From the NCBI GenBank assembly GCA_019155185.1, contig CM032802.1, positions 4,316,501 to 4,380,500 of the forward strand: a DNA stretch of 64,000 nt. The letters are read 5' to 3'. A model generated the notes under the pieces. It had not been told where the DNA came from, ran no database searches, and worked only from the letters and a program-made list of their open reading frames with translations. The stretch is from Beaufortia kweichowensis (lineage: Eukaryota; Chordata; Actinopteri; Cypriniformes; Gastromyzontidae). Shown here piece by piece: positions 1-55,053 of this stretch. A program made the translations under genes and the position numbers. How positions within the stretch are numbered: position 1 is the stretch's first letter; each line of letters starts with the position of its first letter.

Positions 1-712
1 ATGGCAGAACAAGTTTGATTGCAACAGGCGTGAATGTGTGGTTTCATTGTGTCTAACCTCATATGATGGTGGTCAAAATAACCCCGCTGATGCTGAGGAG
101 AGTCAATCTCATCGTTGCTGGAACTGACATCCGCAACTCCATACTGATCCGTCTCTAAGGAGGATTCTGGTTCCTCACTGTCCAACGAATCTGGTCCAGC
201 CTGGACATTAGGATTGTTTGTGTAATAACCTTCCTGACCCTCATCCTGGTTCTGTTCCTCTGACAGGGCTGCCCATTCGTGCCATTCTGGTCGATGTTGT
301 GACAGATCTGGGTAACTGGGCTGGTACTGGTGTTCCCACCGAGTGAGATCAGAGTTGAGATCGGGTGTCGCCCTGAGGTGTCGACGCTGCAGGAGATTCA
401 GGATGTATGCCTCCACACGCATGGCCTGCTGGATGTCCTCTGCTGTCGGCCCATCGTCTGTTTTCACTGCAGGGTTTCCTTCAGCATCTGTTGTGAGGCT
501 CATGTCAGCCATAAGACTTTCATTCTCATCAGCAATAGACCCAACCTCCGCCATCTGATCTGTAAGCCATTCAGTGCTTTCCTCATCCTCCTCTTCCTCT
601 TCTATTCCCTCAGCGATGCCCTCTAGTGGAGGGTATGGGGCAGAAAATGAGCGCGGCAGGGTGGCATGTATTATGGGCTCCATATGACTCTCCCAGTCCA
701 GCATGTAGGCAT
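1..712 (-). CDS. dact3/dact4: dact exon 4 (large terminal exon, partial)
   Basis: Acceptor GTCAACAG before AT GCC TAC; open in the expected frame to the left edge of the window (about 237 codons). Motifs: GDAYMLDWES at the start, PRSFSAPYPPLEG, an acidic EEEEEDEE run, and RVEAYILNLLQRRHL. The Ser-rich and C-terminal PDZ-binding parts are expected outside the window. Confidence 0.87.
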
Positions 713-3700
713 CTGTTGACACATATTATTAGAAACATATTATTAGTTTTTATTACTTTTAGAAATCAATCTAATTTAAAACAACTTTTAAACTTTGATA
801 TTAAACATATTCTAAGAACCACAGATTGAGTGACTATTGAGTGATATATATATATATATAATTTTAATATTTTAATATATTTTAATATTTTAATTTTAAT
901 ATTTAATATCTAAATCTAGGTAAGTCTGCATTAAAATGAATTAGAAATGCATTAGAAATAATATTTATTTTACTGAAATGTATATGACAATATATAGAAA
1001 AATGTAAATTTCTGTGATCCATAGGTTCATATGGCTTTTAAGAAGTATTTAGAAATTACTAATGTAATTCCCTGTCAGACATTGTAATGAGTACTTTAGC
1101 TAAAAATCAAATAATGTAATTAGCAAGTAAATACTTTTTTAAATTCACATACCCAAGGGTTGAATTAATGTACTCAAGTACAAACATAAAGTGGGTGTGA
1201 AATGTGATAAAACAACAAACTCACCCACAGATCTGGGCCTGTGACAGGAGACAGCGAGGTTTGGAGTAGAACAAGTCCGCAGTGGAGGAGACAAACACTC
1301 ACTTTGCTCATAAAACCCTGAGGAATCGAAGTAAATTGAGTTCATTTAAATCTCTTTTCTACCATTAAAAACAATTTATGTTAAAAAGTGTAACAAATGT
1401 GCCTCTACATCCTGACATGCCAACATACATCCTAACACAAATATCTGAATGATCTAAATTATAAGGTCATGGATTACCTGAGCTGGATGCACTGGGGCTG
1501 TCCGGTTCATCCTCTGTATTCAGCTCACATGCGAGTTCTGTATCCAGCCTCAACTCACAGAGCTGTTGTTGCAGTGCCAGCATCAGCAGACCGGGGGCGT
1601 CCTGGAGCTGCTTCTGCAGAGCGAAGTTTAGAGGACAATCACAGTCATAGTACAAATTAGAAATCAAATAATGCACACTTCATTAATCACAGTGATAATG
1701 ACTTATGCAATATAATGTGAGTCCTATTCATTTACAGCACATAAAATACCCCATGCGGCTTTTAAAGCAATGCATAATTCACAGACTCATCAAGACTGCA
1801 GTAATTATGGTGACTCAGCTGAGACGGCAGTAAGGTGCATTAGGACATTTTCTCTGCACTTACTGTAAGTGTCCTACATTCCCACATGTTCACGTTACCA
1901 TAAAGTACTTTATAAGACGCTGTTATTTCATTAATATTTTAAAAGACCGGTAATATTACAGTCCTACAGTATAAGTTAAAGAAAAGAAATGTCAATGATG
2001 TGTCATATATTTAAATTAGAAGAAACTGTTATTATTATGACAACAGAGAAAGATGAGCTGGATAGACAACAAGCATGTACTGAAGCACTGTCTGTGCCAA
2101 CACATCACCAGCGTGTACCCGTCTGCAGTTACGTAAGCAAATGGCCAATGTACCAAATCTGGAACATGAATAATTTACTGAAGACAAGAGAATATTGTAG
2201 CCTAAGCTTTTTTCTCCTCCCGTTCATGTTTTTTGCTAAATTGTCCATGCATTACAGTATGTTCCACGCCTGCCCAGAATATTTTAGGGTTGTTGTTATA
2301 TTTTGCTGGCTTATGACGCAAAGGTGGTTTGACTTGAGTCATTATTTTAACTACTTTCTCCATTTACAGTTCCGAGTGATTCTGCCCTTCTCATGTTCCA
2401 TAATAAAGACTATAATAATGACAAAACCGACAAAACAAATTTGGGTGACCAGATCCAAGACAGATGTGAGAGAGTAAATGACACACTTTTATATTTAGGT
2501 ATGATAAAATAAACACACTAACGCCATTTAGATTTAACATATAATTTTTCTGTTTTTTTTCCCCTACAGCTGAGGTTGAGAAAGGTTGAATCAAAATATT
2601 AAGACTTTGGCTTTTGTATATGTCTACACACTAAAAAAGTTCAGACAGCATGTTTGTAGATGTGGAATTACAAGTGGGAATACAGAAAAAATAGTAGAGT
2701 AAAATATTTTTTACAGTCTGGTTTATTTCCTTTTTAAACAGTCCTTTAAGAATGTAAGACTAAATAAATAAATGGACATCATTTTCTGACACAATGTAGG
2801 TTTTTACTATGCAGACACAGCCTTCATTTTTTTGGATTCAGTTCTTATGAATCCTTTATCTGAATCATTTCTAAAGTGTCTATTCCTTATGACCAAAAGA
2901 AGATTTTGAGTTTTGTCTTTTAATCTTACTGCTCGGTGCTCATAACCATGGCAACATGGTTTGGAGGGTGAGGTCAAAGCTCAAGCATGAAGCTAAATTA
3001 CAAAAATAGTCAGCAAACACAAAAAAGAAATTGAGAGAAAATCAAAAATCAGTTTTAGGTCTGCAAGATTTAAACCCTTAAACTGTCCCATTAAACAAAG
3101 GCTATTTCACACTGTGATAAAAGCATAATTCAGTTGTGATGAGATCAGCTATCCCGGTAAAGTCCATGACGTAGTCTCGCCTCATTTCCTCCTGGGGACC
3201 TTTGATTCAGCCTCACGATTAATCTTCATAGACTGTCTTAAGACAGCATGACAGATCACCTGGTTTGATGTCTCGGCCTCAAATGTATTACAGATGCAGA
3301 AGGCAGCAGTCTATCTGATTACCACAGAAGCAGACAGGACCTGAGGGAGATCAGGCTGCGCATGTACTCTCATTATCTGGCTTGCCGTGTGTGTATTGCC
3401 TTTAATGTGCCAAACTGGGACACCACCAGTTTTTCCCCAACCACACACACCGCCCTGTCCCTGTTTATCAACACACACCTCAGTCCAAAAGTAGAAACTG
3501 CATCACTAAACAAAGCAGAAATTACTGCTGCACACACATTCACACATAAAGCAGAGAAACTCTGGCCTTGAGGGCTGACGGTGTGTTTGTCCTGATGTTG
3601 TATGTGCAAACAATGACTTGAAATAATCAGTCTGCCAAACAATGCAGGGTATCATCTACAGCTGTACTTGCTAATGAACACGTGGTTCATCTAACTGATT

Positions 3701-5631
3701 GAAAGCATGCATTAAAATAAAATCGATGGGAGGTGTAAGGCTTTCCCACTGTTACACAATTATATAATTAAAGGATGGATGTGTAATTATGATACCCACA
3801 GGGTTGTGTTAACACCACACAGCACTACATCTGCAATTGCCCTAGGAGATAAAACTGATCGTTTTCAATGAATGCTTCATTGATGACTGTGGTTAAAATT
3901 AGTCACATGGTTTAGATAGATAGACAGACAAACATACAGACAGGATGTTGAAATTAGCTTGAGATGGATGGATAGACAGACAGTGTGGAAATAAGCTCTC
4001 CAATGGACCTGTTAAGGACTTCATGAAAGATGTTGTGGTGAGCTCTCTCATCAGTTTGCTAAAGTCAAGAGTGTTTCCGGTGGTCAGTGAAGCACGAGCC
4101 GCTGACAGCTCATTTAGGTGATGCGTCTCGAGCTCTCCCACGAGACTCTTGACTTATTAGTATTCCGCTCCATACGCCTTTTGTCTGATTCAACTGGGGG
4201 GAGAAACTCTGGGGAAAATGAGTCTGCTGCTTATTTGATTTCTCTCACCGCCTTTTCACAGGCCTTTTATTGAAAAGTGAGTTAGAGTGAGATCCTAACC
4301 CAGGACTGATGGACAGGTAATGAAAGGACACGGGGGTGTATGAACTCTGATGTGGTATCAAAGATTACTTTGGAAATAGTACATGTTTCTGCAACCACCC
4401 ACGTAAATAAAATAATAATAAAACACCTTTAGGGCAATTCCAGCGTTATGAAAGTGACTGTTTGTCAAAACTTTTCATATAAATTTTTAGAAAAATTCCA
4501 AAATATTGAACCACCATATTTTTCTAAACTTCAATTATGTTTAATAAACTTCAACATGTTTTAAAAAGGCAACATACTTTGTAGGATTTCTGTCCAGTAA
4601 AATGCACAAACCAGGAGAAATAATACTCAACAAATGGAGAAGAGATGCCTCTTCAAAGAACATAAAACAGTTATTCAATTGTAATTTCCATGTGCCCAGT
4701 TATGGATGTGACAATTCTGAAAAGCACCATACCTATGAAAAACCTTGATAAAAAATGCTTTAAATGGGTCATTTAAATCACCAAATATTGACACCTGAGC
4801 TATCAGTATAATGTAAATCTAAATTGATAAAAACTAAATAATACATTATAAATAGCCCTATAACCCAATACTCAACAAGCTAGGCTATAAAAAAATCGAG
4901 CAATAACATTTTCATATGAAACAATATGAAACAACATTTAAAAAAAACTATGACAAAGAAATGAATCAATATTTCTTCAGATACAGTGTGAATCTGTAAA
5001 TCCATGCGAAAGGAACAATGGATAGTTAAACTGGAGGCCACGCCCCTTTACACGCGCACATCAATCACAGATGTCAAACAGCGTCATACGCTCATAGCTG
5101 CCTTTCATTAAAATACACAAGTGCTATTGTTAACGACACCATTAGTGTTAAAATCAAAACCAGCATTTAAACAGCAATGTGTAAACGCCACTAAGTAATG
5201 CATTTCATTTTAACAGGCTTCTAATACACTTCATTGGCTTTCATAATGCATGAACGCGCGTAAATTCAGCGTCAACTTCCTCGCACGCTGGACACATGGA
5301 CACCTTCATGTAGTGATGTCAAACCCCTCGAGAGAATTTCTAAAGCACCGTATAACCATAAATCTCATCAGTAATTTACTCTGAATGCTGCACTTACCAA
5401 TTGTCTTCTTAAAGTCAACTGCTCGTGCTCTCTGCTGCTGCGGGCCGGACCGACATCACCCCGCGCCGGACACCCCGGCAGCGTGTCCCCGAGCGCCAGG
5501 GCGCCCAGCACGAGGCTCTCCTGCCTCTGCTTCAGTATATCGAGCTCACACAGCCATGCCAAACTGATCTCCAAACGCTCTTTAGTTCGACTGCGCTCCT
5601 CTTCCATCTTCACATGAATGTCATAGTCCAT
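1..5631 (-). CDS. dact3/dact4: Dapper/Dact family protein, Dact3/Dact4 type, 5' part (exons 1-4, truncated by window edge)
   Basis: Dact proteins are cytoplasmic scaffolds that bind Dishevelled and tune Wnt and TGF-beta signalling. Four exons join in phase: 5398-5631, 1478-1613, 1225-1317 and 1-712, giving 391 codons plus two bases; the rest of exon 4, including the expected C-terminal PDZ-binding end, lies left of the window. Recognisable family motifs in order: RTKERLEISLAWLCELDILK with KQRQESLV (residues about 16-42), a leucine-rich stretch LLMLALQQQLCELRLD (about 86-101), SSGFYE (about 122-127), RPRSVGDAY, PRSFSAPYP, and VEAYILNLLQRR. PRSFSAPYP and the exon 2 wording (APGLL..L.QQL..L.L) resemble DACT3 more than DACT1 as remembered. 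The ATG at 5631 is followed by G and opens the conserved N-terminal block. Dact3 versus Dact4 cannot be settled by eye; the position next to gramd1b favours Dact4. Family assignment is secure, paralog is not. Confidence 0.88.
1225..1317 (-). CDS. dact3/dact4: dact exon 3
   Basis: 93 nt, phase 1 in and 1 out. Acceptor TTCCTCAG; donor GTGAGT. With the last base of exon 2 it completes SSGFYE, a signature at the same exon junction in other Dact genes, and ends RPRSVG. Confidence 0.87.
1478..1613 (-). CDS. dact3/dact4: dact exon 2
   Basis: 136 nt, phase 0 in and phase 1 out. Acceptor CTCTGCAG precedes AAG CAG CTC; the donor is GTAATC. It encodes KQLQDAPGLLMLALQQQLCE and the following RLDTELACEL, the predicted coiled-coil/leucine-zipper segment of Dact proteins used for dimerisation. 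Confidence 0.87.
1614..5397 (-). other. dact intron 1 (3.8 kb)
   Basis: No coding exon recognised. It holds one copy of a dispersed repeat (about 4434-4830). A 162-codon open frame on the plus strand (1989-2477) has no recognisable domain and uneven composition, and is taken as chance. Confidence 0.7.
4434..4830 (+). repeat. dispersed repeat family A, copy 1
   Basis: Shares a near-identical block (CATACTTTGTAGGATTTCTG and AAATGGAGAAGAGATG) with copy 2 at 40643-41090, and its 3' part (GTGACAATTCTGAAAAGC... CTGAGCTATCAGTATAATG) is found inverted at 47640-47735. Three copies in 64 kb imply an interspersed element. Class not recognised; ends not defined. Confidence 0.65.
5398..5631 (-). CDS. dact3/dact4: dact exon 1
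   Basis: Start codon ATG at 5631-5629, 78 codons ending ...LRRQL in phase 0, followed by a perfect donor GTAAGT (5397-5392). It encodes the conserved N-terminal helix with ERLEISLAWLCELDILK, which matches the family pattern R..E.SLAGL.EL..L..RQE.LV. GC-rich compared with the flanking intron, as usual for a first exon in a CpG-containing promoter. Confidence 0.88.
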
Positions 5632-6020
5632 TAGGGGTCCGTTCCCAACAGAACAAAAGCAATAAATCAGTTATTATGATCTGCGTATGTATGCAATCTG
5701 TTCTGCTTGGCGTATGTCATCTAACAAGGGAGCAAACGGACATTTAGCTTCAGTGTTTTCTTAACACGCGCCTCTCACACGGAACATACAATGTTTGGGT
5801 ACATCACCTGTCACGCCCCTCACATTGCTGTACATTGAGGTGTTCCCTGTTTAATTAAAATATTCCTCCTCTCCGCTGATTGGTGGAAATGCTCCATTCA
5901 CCGCCCCTCCGTAGAAGATTGCCCGCCCACATTCACACTCCCTCGCTCCTATTGGTCAGTCTTCTGCAGCCTCATATGCATGCAGACCGTGGCTGTGCTT
6001 CGTGCGCGCGACCGTAATAA
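5632..6020 (-). promoter_or_regulatory. dact promoter and 5' UTR region
   Basis: Region just upstream of the dact start codon. Two inverted CCAAT boxes (ATTGGTGG near 5879 and CTATTGGTCAG near 5949), an octamer-like ATATGCAT near 5974 and a small CpG cluster (GTGCGCGCGACCG, 6002-6014) are visible. No TATA box is obvious. The transcription start is not fixed by the sequence. Confidence 0.45.
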
Positions 6021-7244
6021 CAAGACACGAAGCACGAATGACTGAGGTTATTAATATGTCTGATTATTAATTGATTTAGTGTGACCGACTGACAGGTCAG
6101 ATGACTGGACAATTCATGCGTGGAATACGTAATGAGGCTAATTAATTAATGCTGGGCACATATTTCGTGGTCACAGAGCTGCATTGACCACAAAACACAG
6201 CACATTGTAATAGCCTTTGTAGTCTTTGTAATCGTCTGTTTGGGTGTTTGTCTGTATCTCTTATATATATTATTAAGAAAGAAGACTGTCAGCCATTAGT
6301 GTCTTATTGTTTAATTTGTGCACGAGCTCCAGCTGTGTTTTGACGCGGAGAGCAAGAAAGCTATAAATGATGAATGATGAGAAAGCTATTTCCACAATAA
6401 AAAATAGCAGATTTTATGCATTATATTATATTATATTATATATTGTATATTATATTATATTGTTTTGTTCAGTTACACATATAAAATATTAAATAGTCAA
6501 CCAGATGCTTAACCTTGTGCCACCCAATTGATGACCACCCTCAAACTTAAGGTGATGTGACTCTTTAATTATCAAGGCATGTCCTCTCTCATGTATTTTT
6601 ATATCTGTCTTGTTTTTAGATAATTTTCCTATTAATAATTTTCTATTTAATCAAAGAATTTGATTATGTCTTCATCTAGTGGCTAGACAGAATAGTACAT
6701 CAATGTATTATCATTATGTGTACTGATCTTTCTCTTTGGATATGTCTGTGTTTAATATTAGTATACCGCTGTGAAGACATCATCGTTGTGTTGTAAATGT
6801 ATAGAAAATGTCAATAAATCTCAATAATCGTGCTATCGAGGCATCAGATGTAAGGCATTCTTACTATTTCTGATAATTAGATGTTCAGAATCCCTCTCTC
6901 AAAATATTTTTTTCCCCATATAAATCATCCTACATTGTTAGCTATAGAAGATGAATGATACATCAAATTGTGCTTAATATCTGATTGTAATTTGATTTTC
7001 AATGATACTGTGTGCAAAATGCAAGTTAAATTGACAACGACCTCTAGGCACCAGAATATAAGAGAACTTCAGCATTGTGCTGAAGAGATTTGCACAGACA
7101 AGCAAGCAACACTCACACTTTCTGTAAAAAATTAGTTTATATTGTGTATCACAGAGGAAAGTCATTCCATCTATTATATATACTATGCTAATCTTATGAT
7201 TTGTACAGTTTCCGTGGACGCAAACAAACATATATCAACAAACC
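6021..7244. other. Intergenic region between dact and gramd1b
   Basis: About 1.2 kb, AT-rich. No exon, RNA gene or clear repeat beyond a short TATAT tract (6421-6460). It separates the predicted gramd1b poly(A) site from the dact promoter. Confidence 0.5.
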
Positions 7245-10200
7245 AAAGTCTTTTCCCAGTATTTTATTATTTTATTTTTTTGTAATCTGTCTACTTCACA
7301 TAGATCAGAAAGCCACTGAATCAGAGTCTCTATTAGACAAAGTTGTTGGTAATGTGGAAACTGTGCACAGCACAGTTGTGTTTCCTACAGTATGTCAGTG
7401 AACACTGCAGATATTGTCATTGACAAACAGTGCATATGGAATCAAATCAACCTGGTCTAGAAATAAAACACATTTGATAAAAGAGAGGAACAGGGAGTAT
7501 TTGCTACACCAGTTAAGTTATGGTATTCCACAGGTGGACAGATACAAAAATAATCCAAATGTTTTCAAGAAAATAAAATGGTGTGTTGATTTGTGAATTT
7601 CTCCCAAAAACATTCATGCTTAATGTTAATCATGGGATTACAGCACAGGTACAGTGGAAATCATTTTAATTACATTTGATTGAATGTAGTTTAGAGTAGT
7701 GTCTACTTTGCAGTGAGGCTAAATCATTCATCAGCAATGGCAAAGATGGACTTTGATTGCCGCATCTCTAATCGTGACAGCACATTTTTCATTTGTGAAA
7801 AAAATTGGTCAAATCTTTGGTCAAATTTATCATTTGCTGCATATAAGCAAAATAATACTCATGCTGAAAATAAACTCATCTGCTTATTTTGTGGAGCCTA
7901 TAAAATGTCTATACAGTACGTAAATGATCCTTTGCATTTTGTTGTAAGACAATGGGTGTCCCACAAAGAAAAAAATCATTAAAATGCATAAAAAGAATCC
8001 AAACACTCATGCACATACAGTACAGTGAATATGATTGTGACAGTGTTCTGATTTGAGTTTTCAATCACAGCAGCGTTCATCATTTCCAAACCACGAGCAA
8101 CCAATCCATCTACACTCTTAATCTAAACAAACATTGTAAAACAAAATAAAAACTGAAGAACACACACACACACAACTGACACAGATGCATTTTAACACAT
8201 TTAAAAAAAAACATTTTAACGAATTTCTAGAGGTTAAGATTTGTAAATGAGAAGATTGTTAATACAGTGATGCAAATGTCGAAACTGTAAAGATCTCAGT
8301 AGCTCAACTGCAAGAAACTTCAGCTCTGGAATAAAATACCTGCTTCAAACACTGAACAGAGAAACACTACAGATTCATTTAAAAGATCCTCCATCTGATT
8401 CTGAAGTGATTCATGATTTAAATGACATGACCGTTGATGCTTTTTACACAAAAATACCTTTCCTGCATACATTCATCAATACAACAGCATCTAGTTTGTA
8501 GCTGGAGTGTCATATCATATGTCCCGCCAGCAATATGCCAGTGAACATATAGTTATATTATAGGCTTTCTGTCCTAAAATGTTTAGACATAAAGTGCCTC
8601 CTCTCCTCTCTTCACATCTTACATTGATCTCAGTCTGCAGAAAAAGGGAACCTTTGCATTTCATATATAAATAAACTCTACCTTCTATAAATACTATATT
8701 TGGTTTAGGCTAGAGCACTTGTGCTCTATAAAAAAATGAAAAAAAAAAAAAATACAGTGTATCATCGCCATTTTCCATCCATAACTTTCTTTTAATTAGA
8801 TGATAAACGGATGACAAAAACGGGCTTTCAGCTCAACTAAATGTACTGTAAATTAATGGTGAGACTAGGTCACCAACTTCAGGCAGCATATGCTGTTTCA
8901 CCTCAAAAGAAAAAAAAGAGACGGGTGCCACTGTAGGAAAACTTAGCACTGTGTGAGCTAAGATTGTAAAAAATTTGCCAATTTTTGACCGCTCAGCTTT
9001 CTGAAGCCAGGCAGATGTGTAAACAGACGCCCACTGAACTGAGCTACTGGGCAAGAAAAAGGCAGTTTGGCTTCATGTGCCAGTAGGAAGACACAAGACA
9101 TACAAAGTGGAATGATTTAAAACTTCACACAAACACACTTGTACATACATTCACCAAAATAGACATCACTTGTGTATATGCTTACAATACACACACACAC
9201 ACACACACACGCATGCACACATACACGTGTCAAACGTGCTTGTGCGTGTTGATGAAGAAAACGCAGTTTAATAATTATAAACTCTTTAGCCTGTCTAGAG
9301 TTTTGATAAGTGTCCTATGTACATAAATTAACAATAAATATCTGCAATGATTTCTCTCTATATTGAAATATATATATATTAAATTCTGAATAAAGTATAT
9401 ATTTGAAACATATTCATAGAATTGTCTACATCTTCAAATAAATCAGAAGATCTCACAGTTTAGTAATGAAACCCTAACATAAAATTCATGCGACTCCTGG
9501 CTGCCGTGTCCCTTTTCACATGTAGTGCAATTCCATCATAGCACTAATGTGCAAATCACAAAAAATAGTTTGTGGTTAAGTAAGTAGCTCTTTTGCAAAA
9601 GCTGTAAGCCGTATCAGCAGTGCGTCTGCAGAGTGAAAATCTCACCATTCTGTGTTTATGTGAAACATTTACTTTTTTTCATATTTTCTGCACAGATTTT
9701 GGGGAGATACCTGCAGATTTCTGCACGATGGATTTTAGCACAGTTATATGTGCTGTAGTAATCAAAACTTAGAGTACTATACTCTAATTGCTTGGATAAA
9801 AGTACTGGCCAAACCTTTTAATAAATATGTTATACAGTAGTTCTGCAGGTGGAGACTTTTGTGTAGATCTGCATATAACGTCAGCACATCTGAAATCCTC
9901 AGCTGGACTCAATTGCAACATGAAATCGTCTATCACGACATTATCAAGGAACCAGCCCTGATAATACAGTATTATTACGCAAAACATTATAATGTCTTTA
10001 ACATCTCATTCACTGTGAAAAAGGGACAAAGCAACTTTACCATTACAGGTCAAACCAGGAGATTCAAGCCCTACAGGCTAAAATGCAAATATTTTCTTTT
10101 CCTCATCCTTTGTAAAAAACAACAAAATCAAAACCACTTCAAAATAAAGGAGTGCTAAACGACTTTGAAATGTAAAAAGCATGCTCTTCATTTTCTCTAC

Positions 10201-10591
10201 ATTCCTCCTTGTTTCCATTTCAATTCGTTTTTCAGACCAGAGCATACAGCGAACATTCTCAAAATGAGAATCTCAAACAAAAACTTGAACAGTGATGGGC
10301 CCACGTTTGTACACTTTTCCACAATCCCACGGGACAGATATAGCCCCATGTTTCCATCTAGGGCAGGGCTGGGTTGTTGACTGTCCGCTTGGATCTATCG
10401 ATGGCAGTAAATGGTCCGTCTCTTCTGCTCTCCTTCAAGTGTTTCTCTTGTTTGGTATGCATAGTCATACATGCACATGTGGGCCCTTTGTTTTTTTGCC
10501 TTTTGTGGTCTAGTATACACATTTGTAGACACAAACTCACATACGTGGCTCTACATTGCACAGCGCGCCCTGGTGGCCTGGAGAGTAATTG
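7245..10591 (-). other. gramd1b: Predicted gramd1b 3' UTR
   Basis: Starts after the stop codon at 10594-10592. No other coding exon is seen. Two AATAAA hexamers on the minus strand (7276-7271 and 7268-7263) are followed by a GT-rich stretch (TTTGGTTTGTTG) that would suit cleavage near 7245. A UTR of about 3.3 kb agrees with the long UTR of the human gene as remembered. A CA repeat lies at 9187-9210. Length is inferred, not proved. Confidence 0.5.
7263..7276 (-). terminator. gramd1b: Candidate gramd1b polyadenylation signals
   Basis: Two overlapping-context AATAAA hexamers on the minus strand, followed within about 15-35 nt by U/GU-rich sequence. It is the only place between 7000 and 10591 where I found AATAAA on that strand with such a downstream element. 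Confidence 0.5.
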
Positions 10592-52120
<41,529 letters not shown>

Positions 52121-52640
52121 GCTCCGAGCTCACCACCCCTGCCGCTGTGATCACCGTTAAGATGTTAAACTGAGCCTCACCCCGGTATGAGAAAGAGGTG
52201 CCAGGAAAGGTGAGAGGCGAACTGGCAAGCGCTCAAGAGGAAGTGAAGGTGTTGGGTTGATCAATGGCGTCTCTGAGGCTGTATAAAAAAACCTCGAAAG
52301 CGAAAATAAAAGAGCAAAAATCCAAATGGTCTGAGATCCTGATGAAGCCTTGCTTGATGACCAATAGAGAATCTGATGCGAGGAGCGACAGAACTGACCA
52401 ATAAAGGACACCTGTTAGTGTTTGGATGAAGAAACAGGGGAATAAATTGGTGGAGGGGGAAAAATAGATGCAATTGTGTTAGGAAGGGTAGAGGAGGCCT
52501 ACGGCCAACACTTAGACAGCGGATTGGATGTATTAAATAACAAAGGATGGCTCTGTTCTCCTCCCAGCCAATGAAACATGCATAAGGGGCGAATATCAAT
52601 GTAACAGTACTCCAGGCTTCAGTGCAGGACAAGTCAGTTT
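52121..52640 (-). promoter_or_regulatory. gramd1b: 5' UTR/promoter region of the long gramd1b form
   Basis: CCAAT-type motifs on either strand at about 52361 (CCAATAGAG), 52398 (CCAATAAAG) and 52567 (CCAATGAAACATGC, next to an octamer-like ATGCATAA). Transcription may begin here, or upstream at about 59.6 kb with splicing into a candidate acceptor (GTGATCACAG near 52150). Confidence 0.4.
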
Positions 52641-55053
52641 CATAAAGGCAAACTCAAAACCACTCTCCACCTGTTTTTGTTAAATCTCCAAAACTTAGCT
52701 GACCTTCTTAAACAGCCTTAAGATGATGGTTGTTAATATCTGAAGCAGGAATTCATTGGGTCATGTATTCTTTGGTCTGGTTCCTGAAGCTGCTGCTGGT
52801 TCCACAATGTCTTCTGGCCCATACAGCTGCAACAGCCTATAGGTTAAAGTAAGGTGATAGGATGCCTGGTAACTAGGACACCAGTAAATAAAGTTGTAAA
52901 TTGCTTTAACACAAAGGAAGTGTTAAAAATGCATATGGCCTCACACGCACAAACACAAGACTATTAAACACAAGGCGCAGGAAAGCGAATCACTCAAACA
53001 CAGATGAATAATCTGCAACACAAAAAGCAAGCAAAATGATGTGATGCACACACACACACACATGCACATAAATCCAAACACCCCATTCTGAAACTACACA
53101 CTGAACTACTCAGTGGGTATGTGAAATAAAACGAATAAAACGCCAACCTTCCCTCCATCAGTCTTAATATCACGGCATTTTAATTTCTGGGTCAAATATT
53201 ATTCTGACACCTCCAATGAAATAAGTTCCTAGAAGCAGATTTAAGGCATCCCACAGCGGCTTTTCTATAAATCATGTCAGTTGTTTACTTTTCACACCAC
53301 AGTTGCAGTGTTTAAATCAAAGAGAATAAGAAAGAGATAAAGATCCAGATGCAAGCAAACATCCCATTGAGACTCATATAAAGAGCCCTCAGGCCAAGCA
53401 CCCTGACCCGCTGACCCGGCACTCAGAAACACAAATACAATCCAGTTGACATTCAATATTTGTGCTTTCCAGGCCTACAGTATCTCACTATTGATTCCAA
53501 GGCTTTATTTGTATTCTTTAAAAAGAAAACAGTGACTTAAACCGATATCACCGGGAAGCTCTTCTGTGCAAATCAGAAGGGAATTTCTGATGTTTAATGA
53601 TACCGTTCTACATTTCTCAGCTCAGGAACAGCAGGAAACGTCTGTGATGAGCGTCCACGTACCGGCACAGATGTCAGGTTGCAGGGGAGCCGTTCGGGTG
53701 ACAGGTAGTGACAGGACTGGGTTACTTTAAAATGAAAGGCTGTGTCATGGTGTCAAGACAGACACTTGGAGCTATCGCTGCCACACTCATTAACCCAATG
53801 CATAATACATGCACAATGAGCCGTGCGGCGGTGTGAATTAGAGGTAAAGCACTGCACATGCATCTATTTTTAAATTCATTGTACAGCGCTAGTGGTGTTT
53901 CCAACAAAGCTGTACACAGTTACAGAATAAATGAACCGGGTTTTGCCGTATTTGAAAAAACTTTCCGTGAACGCTTTTTATAGGCAATATGACCTTACAA
54001 CAGTCTGGATATTACAAAAGCCATAAAGATAAGAGTTATCACCACCATGAAGATAAAAGACGTGTGACATTCCCAGAATTTAATCTTCCCTGATTTTCTT
54101 TCTGCTTGAAATATGTGACCGTGCTTGCTAAAACTCCAAAAGAATGGGAAAAATGCCATCTTATTAACCACAAACTGTATGTATGTCTCATATAATGCAA
54201 AAATACACATATACATTAATTGAATCTGTTAAATTAAGCATTGCTCTTCTCATTCATTATCTGGCAGAGCCATCTGGCTGTGTGATGTACACTAATGTAA
54301 GTAAAGACTAAATGTTAAAAGATTAAAAAATCAGAAGATTATAAAACAGACAGAATCACAGCACAGATCCAGAGATGAGAGATCTGAAGTACATTCAGTC
54401 CTCAGAGATCAGATCTCACTTCATCATCATCAGTGTGAGGCAGTGAAACAGCTGTACTGCAGACAGAGAGGCTTTGAATCTGAATGATATTACTGCACCT
54501 ATGATGGTCAGATTGACAGAGCCGCTCGTCTCATCTTCACCACACTTTGATGGCAGAATGATCTTTTAGGGAGACATTCTTCACAGGCCATTGAGCGGCT
54601 GAGTCCAACGTCCTTGACACTGTGTGTCGCATTTCCTACAGAATTGTGTTGTAGCAGCTCACGTTGCATTCCTCTTGAGCTATAATATATAAGTTATATT
54701 CTTTGACAATTTGTAGCAAGTCAATTTGTGTCATTTTTGCATTTCAAATAAATATGATTTTTATAAAACTGATGATTTATCATTAAACTGATTTTAAAGT
54801 AATTTTCCCATCCCCTCGCCAGTTTGCCAGTATGTATAAAGATTTTTAAGTAAGATATTTGAATAAAATCTTTATAACAACATTTTATCAACGCTAACCA
54901 CACACTGTCATCCAATCAGCAAATGAGTCAGATGTTATTAATTCACTAATTAATGAATTAATTATTAATAAACTGGATTAAGTGAGTCATTTATTACACT
55001 GATTTAAATGATGACTATGAGTACCGTATGCAATTCATTAAAAGAATCAACTT

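Noticed and set aside
330..626. Plus-strand frames opposite dact exon 4
   Set aside because: Shadows of the real minus-strand coding exon.
1989..2477. 162-codon plus-strand open frame inside dact intron 1
   Set aside because: No domain, no splice or promoter context, uneven composition; consistent with a chance frame in AT-rich DNA.
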